Assembly (NCBI GenBank): GCA_002401545.1
Contig: NVTJ01000031.1
Coordinates: 18,703 to 24,269 of the forward strand
Length of the DNA: 5,567 nucleotides
Direction of reading: 5' to 3'
Origin: Alphaproteobacteria bacterium
GTDB taxonomy: Bacteria > Pseudomonadota > Alphaproteobacteria > Sphingomonadales > Emcibacteraceae
Below, one piece after another: positions 1-5,567 of this stretch. The notes under the pieces were generated by a model that ran no database searches, was not told the origin of the DNA, and saw nothing but the letters and a program-made list of their open reading frames with translations. Made by a program: the position numbers and the translations under genes. Position 1 is the stretch's first letter; each line of letters begins with the position of its first letter.

Positions 1-413
1 AACGCATTGATCCCAACCCGGGCGGGCGGGCAGGAAACTGGAAAATCAAATTTGAAGGCCACTCCGTCCAGATCATTACAGATACAAAAGCCGACCGTAT
101 GCGCATGGTAACAGGTGTTGCCAAAACAGACAAAATGGATAAGGCGCAATTATACCGGATCATGCAGGCAAATTTTGAATCCGCCCTTGATGCCCGTTAC
201 GCCATTGCCCAGCATATTGTATGGAGTACCTTCATCCATCCCCTCTCCCCGCTCACGGACGAGGAATTTTTCTCAGGCCTGGGGCAGACCCTGTCTCTGG
301 CACGGACTTTCGGCACAACATTTTCATCAGGTGTCTTTGTTTTTGGCGGTGGTGATTCCGCAACAAAAGATAATATTCATAATAAAATTATCAAAAAAGG
401 GCTGGAGATTTAA
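1..413 (+). CDS. Conserved protein of unknown function, C-terminal part (5' end outside window)
   Basis: The reading frame is open from the left edge (first complete codon at base 3) to a TAA at 411-413, giving 136 residues. The in-frame ATGs at 99 and 105 lie in continuous coding sequence. No ribosome-binding site stands out before them, and a plausible strand (WKIKFEGHSVQIITD) precedes them, so I read the gene as truncated by the window rather than starting there. The visible part looks like a small alpha/beta domain: a strand pair, a helix with the pattern NFESALDARYAIA, a strand (IVWSTFIHPLSPL), a helix and a glycine-rich end (VFVFGGG). There is no signal peptide or membrane segment in the visible part. 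The layout recalls YbjN / type III secretion chaperone-like small domains, but that is a fold-level guess and I do not recognise the protein. No clear terminator follows it. Confidence 0.75.
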   Translation, partial: RIDPNPGGRAGNWKIKFEGHSVQIITDTKADRMRMVTGVAKTDKMDKAQLYRIMQANFESALDARYAIAQHIVWSTFIHPLSPLTDEEFFSGLGQTLSLARTFGTTFSSGVFVFGGGDSATKDNIHNKIIKKGLEI

Positions 414-489
414 GGCCTTGCGGAAAATCGGGCGTGTAAACATGACAGGCGGCCTGAGGAAAAACTTGCATCTCTGCGCAAATTAGTCC

Positions 490-515
490 TATTATTATAA
501 CATTAATACTATAGT
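490..515 (+). promoter_or_regulatory. Possible promoter -10 region(s) for the dehalogenase gene
   Basis: An A+T-rich stretch lies in an otherwise mixed intergenic region. Candidate -10 hexamers are TATTAT (490-495), TATAAC (496-501) and TATAGT (510-515). TTGCAT at 466-471 would serve as a -35 for the first of these with an 18-base spacer; the other two lack a convincing -35. The actual start site cannot be chosen from sequence alone. Any of the three would place the inverted repeat at 518-538 at or just downstream of transcription start, where a bound repressor could block the polymerase. Confidence 0.3.
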
Positions 516-517
516 CT

Positions 518-538
518 GTTCATTCTGCCGGAATGAAC
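518..538. promoter_or_regulatory. Perfect inverted repeat, probable repressor operator (TetR-like shape)
   Basis: GTTCATTC (518-525) and its exact reverse complement GAATGAAC (531-538) are separated by five bases (TGCCG). The repeat ends 26 bases before the ATG at 565 and follows the candidate -10 elements. Many TetR/AcrR-family operators have a CATTC/GAATG-type core with a short spacer, so a dimeric repressor is the natural reading. No regulator gene is present in the window. It is not followed by a T-run and so is not a terminator. A 5' UTR hairpin is the alternative reading. Confidence 0.5.
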
Positions 539-564
539 CGGGATTAATCAAATGGGAGAAAACC

Positions 565-1551
565 ATGACAAGACCCCTTGGCGCAGCATGTGCGCTTTTT
601 CTGTTATTCGGAGGAATTAATGTAATGGCTCAGGAACGCCCCCCACAGCACGAAAGGCCCGCCCCGCCCAGTGCCACTATTTCAGACGAATTTCCCTTTG
701 AATCTCATTATGTGGAGGTTCTGGGATCAAAGATGCATTATGTGGACGAAGGGGAAGGTGACCCCATCCTGTTCCTGCATGGCAACCCCACGTCCAGCTA
801 TCTCTGGCGCAATGTGATCCCCCATCTCAAGGGCTCTGGCCGGCTGATCGCCCCGGATCTCATTGGCATGGGCAAGTCGGATAAGCCTGACATCCCCTAC
901 CGGTTCGAAGATCACGCCCGCTATCTGGACGCTTTTATTGAAAAACTGGGCCTTAAAAATATAACATTGGTTGTTCATGACTGGGGGTCCGGGCTTGGTT
1001 TCCATTATGCGGTACGCCATCCTGATAATATTGCCGGCATCGCTTTTATGGAAGCCCTGCTGCCTTTCCCCGAACAATTTGAACGCCATCCCTTTGGCAT
1101 GTTTGCCATGCTGCGTGATCCGGTCAAAGGAAAAAAAGCGGTTATGGAAGATAATGTTTTTGTCGAAAAGATATTGCCCATGTCGGTCAAGCGAAAGTTG
1201 ACCGAGACCGAAATGAATGCCTACCGCGCCCCCTTCCCCACGGTTCAGTCCCGTCTGCCGGTCTATGTCTGGCCACAGGAGGTCCCCTTTGACGATGGTC
1301 CGGAGGATATCAAGGACATGATCAGGAATTACACTGCCTGGTTTGAAAAAAGCGATATGCCAAAATTGTTGATTTATGGTGATCCGGGCGCGATTATTCC
1401 CCCCGGTAATATTGAGCGCTTCATAGAACGCTTCCCCCATCTGGAAACACATTTTGTCGGCGTCGCGTCACATTTCCTTCAGGAAGATCACCCCCACAAT
1501 ATCGGACGGGCGATTTGGGACTGGCACCGCCGGGAAATCAAAGGTAAATAA
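565..1551 (+). CDS. Exported haloalkane dehalogenase (alpha/beta hydrolase, LinB/DhaA type)
   Basis: 328 residues. Haloalkane dehalogenases (EC 3.8.1.5) cleave carbon-halogen bonds hydrolytically, giving an alcohol, a halide and a proton. The sequence follows the LinB/DhaA (HLD-II) plan: HGNPTSSYLW (72-81) with halide-binding Asn74, DLIGMGKSDKP (98-108), HDWGSGLGF (138-146) with nucleophile Asp139 and halide-binding Trp140, the catalytic acid Glu163 in AFMEA after strand 6, a helical cap (about 164-240) containing DNVFVEKILP and TETEMNAYRAPF, and catalytic His303 in SHFLQED. All five key residues are present. Unlike most relatives it begins with a Sec-type signal peptide (1-22, likely cleaved after VMA) and a Pro-rich linker (about 23-40), so the enzyme should act in the periplasm. 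The start at 565 is set by GGGAG at 554-558, six bases upstream; starting at Met21 would lose the signal. It is alone on its strand and followed by a terminator. The family match is strong; the substrate is unknown, and some family members show little dehalogenase activity. Confidence 0.9.
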   Translation: MTRPLGAACALFLLFGGINVMAQERPPQHERPAPPSATISDEFPFESHYVEVLGSKMHYVDEGEGDPILFLHGNPTSSYLWRNVIPHLKGSGRLIAPDLIGMGKSDKPDIPYRFEDHARYLDAFIEKLGLKNITLVVHDWGSGLGFHYAVRHPDNIAGIAFMEALLPFPEQFERHPFGMFAMLRDPVKGKKAVMEDNVFVEKILPMSVKRKLTETEMNAYRAPFPTVQSRLPVYVWPQEVPFDDGPEDIKDMIRNYTAWFEKSDMPKLLIYGDPGAIIPPGNIERFIERFPHLETHFVGVASHFLQEDHPHNIGRAIWDWHRREIKGK

Positions 1552-1582
1552 CCTTCCCGCCCCCCAAAAAAAAAGCCATAAG

Positions 1583-1613
1583 AAAGGCCCGTATTCGTTG
1601 TACGGGCCTTTTT
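1583..1613 (+). terminator. Rho-independent terminator of the dehalogenase gene, possibly bidirectional
   Basis: A perfect 11-bp stem, AAAGGCCCGTA (1583-1593) with TACGGGCCTTT (1601-1611), encloses a 7-base loop. It ends in a five-T run (1609-1613), 31 bases after the dehalogenase stop. It also lies just past the end (1632) of the convergent ChaN-type gene. On the minus strand the stem is followed by CTTATGGC and only then by nine Ts (the complement of the A-run at 1566-1574), so termination in that direction is plausible but of weaker form. Confidence 0.9.
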
Positions 1614-1631
1614 AGTTTAAGCAGATTTCAT

Positions 1632-2711
1632 TTAATAAGCGCAGCGGTTTTCATCAATCTTATCTTTGGTCCGCTTGATAAATGCAGCTATATTTGACAT
1701 TTTAACAAATCTTTTTGGTGTCGGATAAATCAGTAGAAGATACTGTCCCTCGCCCACCAGGCTCGCGTCAAAACTCGGGCTTTCCGGATCATCAACCATT
1801 ATGGGGTGTATATTCGCAAGTTTCAGCTTGGGGGAACGCATTTTCAGGCGCTCCACCGTACCCAGCAAAGCTGCCGAATGAAAACTGCCGTTAATATGCA
1901 TGATCTTACGGCCCGGATTGGCCTGCATATGATTGTATATGCTCTCGGCCATGGTATCGTCCCGGCTTACCTGAGCGGCAAAGCGGCGGAAACGTTTGAT
2001 CGTTTTTTCTTCTTCTGTCATACCCGCGCCCTCAACCCGGTGCCCGGCTGTCTCTGCCAGAAAAGAAAGATAGCGGTCCTTATAGGGCCCGTCCTGTGTA
2101 TGGAGTTCCTCCGCAATCCACTTCCTTGGCTCACCGGTCAGGCGGTCCAGAAATGCAGGCCCCTCTTCTCCGACACAACTGACCATGTTGCCCGGCACTT
2201 CGGCGGCAATAACGGCAAGCCCTTTACGCCGGGCAAATTCAACCATTGGCCGATAGCTTGACCGGTAATGATCCCAGGCTTTGCCATCATGAATCAAGGT
2301 TTCTTCACCAATCTCACCGGCCAGATACTGATCTACGACCGGCTGGGCACTGCGCTCAAACTGCTCCATGGACAAGGCGATGTTGTTATATTTGGCATAC
2401 AGGCCACTGAACACCAGTGACTGCACATAATGACTGGCCGCATGACCGTGGGCTTCCCCCACGAAAATCACATCATACCCCGCAAGGTCATTCACCATAT
2501 AATCCATATCAACAATGCGCGGAGCCACATCCCCCATCTGGGTTTCCACCAGAATATAATCAGAAAAACTGGTGAGCGCTTCTGGCATGATATATTTGCC
2601 GTCTACCAACGTAATAGCGGGGGCCACAGGCACCATATCCTGTATGGCGGAACCTTGGGTACAGGCCGTTAGCAACAAGGCCACCGCCCCAATGAGATAC
2701 TTCTTATTCAT
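1632..2711 (-). CDS. ChaN-family (haem-binding uptake / Tiki superfamily) lipoprotein
   Basis: 359 residues. A short lipoprotein signal ends in LLTAC with lipidation Cys17; the next residue is Thr, not Asp, which suggests outer-membrane sorting. The body carries the ChaN (DUF399) pattern: VIFVGEAHGH (81-90), LSMEQFERS (113-121) followed by DQYLAGE, a W..Y...Y.P helix (146-155), VIAAEVP (167-173), RDDTMAESI (250-258) and IMHINGSFH (270-278). The two GxxH motifs (85-88 and 275-278) and Glu86 are intact; they define the wider TIKI/TraB/ChaN group, in which some members are metallopeptidases. Campylobacter ChaN is a haem-binding lipoprotein, so a role in haem or metal handling is the family expectation, not shown here. 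Non-lipid cysteines are Cys179 and Cys357. The start is supported by AGGA (2718-2721), six bases upstream. It lies 20 bases after the SnoaL-like gene and is probably cotranscribed with it. I withhold the symbol chaN because orthology is not established. Confidence 0.85.
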   Translation of the reverse strand: MNKKYLIGAVALLLTACTQGSAIQDMVPVAPAITLVDGKYIMPEALTSFSDYILVETQMGDVAPRIVDMDYMVNDLAGYDVIFVGEAHGHAASHYVQSLVFSGLYAKYNNIALSMEQFERSAQPVVDQYLAGEIGEETLIHDGKAWDHYRSSYRPMVEFARRKGLAVIAAEVPGNMVSCVGEEGPAFLDRLTGEPRKWIAEELHTQDGPYKDRYLSFLAETAGHRVEGAGMTEEEKTIKRFRRFAAQVSRDDTMAESIYNHMQANPGRKIMHINGSFHSAALLGTVERLKMRSPKLKLANIHPIMVDDPESPSFDASLVGEGQYLLLIYPTPKRFVKMSNIAAFIKRTKDKIDENRCAY

Positions 2712-2731
2712 GATTTTTCCTAATTAAAAGC

Positions 2732-3166
2732 CTATGATGTATGTAAATGCTGTATCAGCCAGCCTTTGGGGCCGCGCACCAGCACCGCCGTGGCCCGTCC
2801 ACTGCCGAAATTTTTGGACGCATCGCCCTTTGGCGACAGAAAGAACAGAAAACTCGCGTAAGCCATATCACCGGACTGATGCACCGCTTTGAATTCCAGA
2901 CGAAAATCAACCTTGGCGAGATCCGTCAGTTCCGGCGTTAAGTGGTTATCCCGGTAATCCGCCCAGCCCCAATTGCTATGCTTGCCCTCCAGCATGGCAA
3001 AACGCCCATCCGTGACCACATATGTCTCAATCTTTTGAATATCGCCCATGGTCAGGGCCATATGATAGTCAGTCAGGACAGTGCGGACATCTGTATCGTC
3101 CGCTGCAAAACTCATCCCCGGTATCATGAACAGCGCCAGTAATATGATGGTGAAACTGCGGGTCAT
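2732..3166 (-). CDS. Secreted SnoaL/DUF4440-like (NTF2-fold) protein
   Basis: 144 residues. A clear Sec signal peptide (1-21 or 1-22, ending MSFA/A before DDTD) directs it to the periplasm. The rest is one small cone-shaped domain of the NTF2/SnoaL superfamily: a first helix (about 25-40, VRTVLTDYHMALTMGD), a strand with TDGRFAMLEG (52-61), the segment WGWADYRDNHLTPEL (66-80), strands around 87-109, ATAVLVRG (125-132) and the typical ending GWLIQHLHTS. Such domains act as small enzymes, ligand binders or assembly modules, and the sequence alone does not say which. Candidate polar pocket residues are Tyr71, His75, His140 and His142. The start is supported by AGGA (3174-3177), seven bases upstream. 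It is the first gene after the TonB-dependent receptor and precedes the ChaN-type lipoprotein by 20 bases, probably in one transcript. A perfect terminator hairpin stands 27 bases before its ATG. Confidence 0.8.
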   Translation of the reverse strand: MTRSFTIILLALFMIPGMSFAADDTDVRTVLTDYHMALTMGDIQKIETYVVTDGRFAMLEGKHSNWGWADYRDNHLTPELTDLAKVDFRLEFKAVHQSGDMAYASFLFFLSPKGDASKNFGSGRATAVLVRGPKGWLIQHLHTS

Positions 3167-3193
3167 CCTTTTATCCTTAAATATGTTGGTTAG

Positions 3194-3223
3194 AAAAAAG
3201 GAGGGAGCATTCTCCCTCCTTTT
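3194..3223 (-). terminator. Rho-independent terminator after the TonB-dependent receptor gene
   Basis: Read on the minus strand, AAAAGGAGGGAG (complement of 3212-3223) pairs perfectly over 12 bp with CTCCCTCCTTTT (complement of 3196-3207) around a 4-base loop. The stem's last four Ts run on into two more, giving six in total (3194-3199). It begins 17 bases after the receptor stop codon. Only 27 bases separate its end from the SnoaL-like ATG at 3166, which leaves almost no room for an independent promoter beyond it. On the plus strand the tail is only TTTTCC, so it is oriented for minus-strand transcription. Confidence 0.85.
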
Positions 3224-3240
3224 CCAATATCTATATTCCC

Positions 3241-5567
3241 CTAGAACTTATAGGTTCCGGTAAAGCCAAATTGGCGGCCTACCCGGGGAGTGCCCAGGAA
3301 ATTCCGCTGGAATGACTCGGTTGGTTCTGCAAAGCGAATAGCGGCCACGGCTGAATCCTCATCCGTCAGGTTCTTGACCCAGGCAACCAGACGGATATTA
3401 TCATTCTCAACGCCGATACTGGCATTGACAAGGGTCGCCGACCCGGTGAAAGCCAGATTATGAACCTGAACAAATTTCTTGCTCTCATGAGACAGGCTCG
3501 CGTTGAGAACCAGTGACCAGTCATCACTGATTGCCCTGGTATAATTGGCCGCGATATTGAACATATGCTTGGGCGCACGGGGCAATGCCCTGCCGACGAT
3601 GGAACCCGGGGTTACATTATCCCCCGTGGTTTGACAGGGCAGTCCGTCAACGGTACCGGTGGAGCAATTAACCCGGCCATCGTCCTGAACATCAATCAGT
3701 TTACCTTCGTTAATGTCAGTGCCCTCCAGAAAGCTGGAATCCGCCAAAGCATAATTTGCCGTTATGATCAGGCCCGGAATGGCTTCCGGCGCAATGACGA
3801 CCTCGGCCTCAACACCTTTCACCCGCACCTTGCCCGCATTGTTAATGGCGGTCGTGGTTTCATTGAGTGACGGGATCACAATAGACTGGGTCAACTGATA
3901 ACCGTTAATGGTATTGTGATAGAGTGCCAGATTAAAGACAAACCGGCCATTTAAGAATGATGTCTTGGCCCCGGCTTCAAAGCTCCATACGGATTCTTCT
4001 TCAAAGGTATCAAGATCAATGGTCTCAAGTTCAATATTATTGAAACCACCAGGCTTGGTGCCCCGCGCCGCCACCCCGTAAAGATTGATATTATCCGCTG
4101 CAGCAAATTTGACGGTAAAGCGCGGCGTAGTGGAATTGAATGTGGATTTACGAACACCCGTATTGACCAGAGCATCCGGCACCCCGTCACGATCATGATC
4201 AAGACCGATAAAAGTTCCCAGATAATCATAAATCGCCTCCTCCGTAAATGTGGTAGAGGTCACCCGCTCTCTGGCGAAACGCACTTCAGCCGTAACGGTC
4301 AGTTTTTCGGTAACATCCCCTTCCAGCAAACCAAAGGCCGCAATGTTATCCCGTTCGCCCACACGGCGTGTGCGGTCCGCCGTCATGACAAGCTCATCCA
4401 GACTTTCGCCGGCTACTTGCAATGCAAAGGCGCATGAAGTGCCACAGAACGCTTCTTGACGGGCGACTTGTGCATTAAAGCTTTCTTCTATAATGGCTGC
4501 TGCTGCCAACGGCGCTTCGCGTGTCCCCACGCTGTCGCTGTTGCTGTCAAAATAATAACCCCCCAGTAAGGCCGAAAATCTTTCACCCTCGTAAGCCACC
4601 CGGAATTCCGTGGAATAATCCCAACTGTCAACAACCCCGACCGAAGCAAAATCAGCCACCGGCCCGGCTATAAGAAAAACGGTTCCCGTGACAGGTGGTG
4701 GCCCGGCAGGAAACACGCCGAAGTTAACCGCAAAAGGACTGAGTGATCCCGGATTGGCGGCAAAATCAAATTTGCTTTCAGAACTGGATTTATTATAGCC
4801 GTTGATCCAGGTAAGGGTCACCTGTTCGCTGACTTCATAATCCACCGAGACACTGGTCTCCCAGGTATCAGAATCATCAAATCCCTTCTCATCCAGCAGC
4901 CTCACGTCATCAATATTAATATCCTGTTCGACGATCTCGCCACAGAAATAACGGAAATTACCCAGATAAACCCCGCCAATATCCGGCCCGAAACAATTAT
5001 TGTCTGCGGGCGCAGTGCTAAACAGACGCAACTGGTCATCATGAAGCCGCGAGTAACGTACCCGGGCGCGGATGTCCAGCTTCTCATTAGGCTGGAAATA
5101 CAGCACACCGGATATGGATTCCGATTCCTGCTGCCCAACTTCGCTATTATCAAAAATATTGGTGAATGTCCCGCCGCGCTCATAATAACGGGCGGTCAGA
5201 CTGCCGGAAAGTGTGTCGGTAATAGGTCCGCGTATTGATCCGCTGATTTCATACTGATCAAATTCAGCTGCTTCAACCTTGACACTACCAGACAGTTCGT
5301 CAGTGGGGGATTTGGTGATAATATTGATAGCCCCGGAATAGGTATTACGACCATAAAGCGCCGATTGCGGGCCTTTAATCACCTCAATACGTTCCACATC
5401 ATTAATATCATAATCCAGTAAAGTTCCGCCAATCAGAACACCGTCAACAAAGGTTGAAACCCCCGATGCCCCCAATATTGTCGCCTGGCCACGGATAACC
5501 GGGCGATCACTGGCGGTCCGGCCAAACTCATCATCATAGGAAAATCCGGGGGTAAATTTTGCTATAT
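3241..5567 (-). CDS. TonB-dependent outer-membrane receptor (5' end outside window)
   Basis: The frame is open from the right edge to TAG at 3241-3243, giving 774 residues. The N-terminus, including the signal peptide, any TonB box and the first plug residues, is missing. A TTG at 5473-5475 is not the start, because conserved plug sequence (DRPVIRGQATI) precedes it without a stop. The plug shows FVDGVLIGG (about 5449-5423) and VERIEVIKGPQSALYGRN followed by SGAINIITKSP (about 5397-5305). The 22-strand-type barrel fills the rest, with RGTKPGGFN (about 4065-4039), VKGVEAEVV, the late motif WVKNLTDED and the ending GFTGTYKF, whose terminal Phe is typical of outer-membrane proteins for BAM recognition. 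Such receptors import scarce ligands (ferric chelates, haem, vitamins, glycans) using TonB-ExbBD energy. Three close cysteine pairs and a DHDRDGVPD loop are notable. The haem-receptor FRAP/NPNL signature is absent, so the substrate is unassigned. A strong terminator follows, then the SnoaL and ChaN-type genes in the same direction. Confidence 0.93.
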   Translation of the reverse strand, partial: IAKFTPGFSYDDEFGRTASDRPVIRGQATILGASGVSTFVDGVLIGGTLLDYDINDVERIEVIKGPQSALYGRNTYSGAINIITKSPTDELSGSVKVEAAEFDQYEISGSIRGPITDTLSGSLTARYYERGGTFTNIFDNSEVGQQESESISGVLYFQPNEKLDIRARVRYSRLHDDQLRLFSTAPADNNCFGPDIGGVYLGNFRYFCGEIVEQDINIDDVRLLDEKGFDDSDTWETSVSVDYEVSEQVTLTWINGYNKSSSESKFDFAANPGSLSPFAVNFGVFPAGPPPVTGTVFLIAGPVADFASVGVVDSWDYSTEFRVAYEGERFSALLGGYYFDSNSDSVGTREAPLAAAAIIEESFNAQVARQEAFCGTSCAFALQVAGESLDELVMTADRTRRVGERDNIAAFGLLEGDVTEKLTVTAEVRFARERVTSTTFTEEAIYDYLGTFIGLDHDRDGVPDALVNTGVRKSTFNSTTPRFTVKFAAADNINLYGVAARGTKPGGFNNIELETIDLDTFEEESVWSFEAGAKTSFLNGRFVFNLALYHNTINGYQLTQSIVIPSLNETTTAINNAGKVRVKGVEAEVVIAPEAIPGLIITANYALADSSFLEGTDINEGKLIDVQDDGRVNCSTGTVDGLPCQTTGDNVTPGSIVGRALPRAPKHMFNIAANYTRAISDDWSLVLNASLSHESKKFVQVHNLAFTGSATLVNASIGVENDNIRLVAWVKNLTDEDSAVAAIRFAEPTESFQRNFLGTPRVGRQFGFTGTYKF

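Noticed and set aside
16..31. GC-rich CGGG/CGGGC repetition
   Set aside because: It is short, and it is explained as Pro-Gly-Gly-Arg codons of the first gene.
99..101. ATG as the start codon of the first gene
   Set aside because: The frame is open to the left edge, the preceding residues look like a real strand region, and no ribosome-binding site stands out.
442..486. Possible 14-codon leader peptide before the dehalogenase
   Set aside because: No ribosome-binding site, no codon run suggesting attenuation, and no paired terminator hairpin.
727..1452. 241-residue open frame on the minus strand
   Set aside because: It lies entirely antisense to the dehalogenase, whose motifs are continuous and unmistakable. 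The antisense protein has no recognisable domain.
1566..1574. Run of nine As as a possible phase-variation tract
   Set aside because: It is intergenic between convergent genes and controls no start codon or promoter. It is better read as the displaced T-run of the minus-strand side of the terminator.
1806..2261. 151-residue open frame on the plus strand
   Set aside because: It is antisense to the ChaN-type gene, with no domain and no ribosome-binding site that stands out.
3167..3240. Fur box controlling the SnoaL/ChaN-type unit
   Set aside because: No GATAAT-type inverted repeats are present. The A+T-rich bases belong to the terminator tail and the ribosome-binding region.
5473..5475. TTG as the start codon of the TonB-dependent receptor
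   Set aside because: The frame continues upstream to the window edge without a stop and encodes conserved plug sequence, so the true start lies outside.

Overview
The window comes from a Gram-negative bacterium. It carries the 3' part of a TonB-dependent outer-membrane receptor gene, an outer-membrane-type lipoprotein, and two further proteins with Sec-type signal peptides. The loop-rich style of the receptor and the moderate base composition, with no strong G+C bias, would fit a marine alphaproteobacterium. That placement is an impression from protein style, not a demonstrated taxonomy.

Layout, left to right. (1) Positions 1-413, + strand: the 3' part of a small conserved protein of unknown function, cut by the window edge. 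(2) Positions 414-564: a 151-base intergenic region with possible -10 elements and a perfect 8+8 inverted repeat with a 5-base spacer, shaped like a TetR-type operator, just ahead of the next gene. (3) Positions 565-1551, + strand: an exported alpha/beta hydrolase that matches haloalkane dehalogenases of the LinB/DhaA type, with all five catalytic and halide-binding positions intact. (4) Positions 1583-1613: a strong hairpin terminator between convergent genes. (5) Positions 1632-3166, - strand: a two-gene unit encoding a secreted SnoaL/DUF4440-like (NTF2-fold) protein and then a ChaN-family lipoprotein, 20 bases apart. (6) Positions 3194-3223: a perfect 12-bp hairpin followed by six Ts on the - strand, only 27 bases before the SnoaL-like start codon. 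(7) Position 3241 to the right edge, - strand: the TonB-dependent receptor, open at its 5' end.

The three minus-strand genes run in the same direction with short gaps. They all encode envelope proteins: an outer-membrane transporter, a periplasmic small-domain protein and a lipoprotein of the haem-binding/Tiki superfamily. An uptake role is plausible, but the receptor shows no recognised haem-receptor signature and its substrate cannot be named. The dehalogenase is transcribed separately, toward this group, and nothing in the window links the two functionally. No mobile element, CRISPR array, tRNA or rRNA was seen. Most of the window is ordinary accessory metabolism. The points most worth a second look are the exported dehalogenase with its palindrome, the terminator inside the receptor/SnoaL/ChaN gene run, and the calcium-loop-like motif in the receptor.
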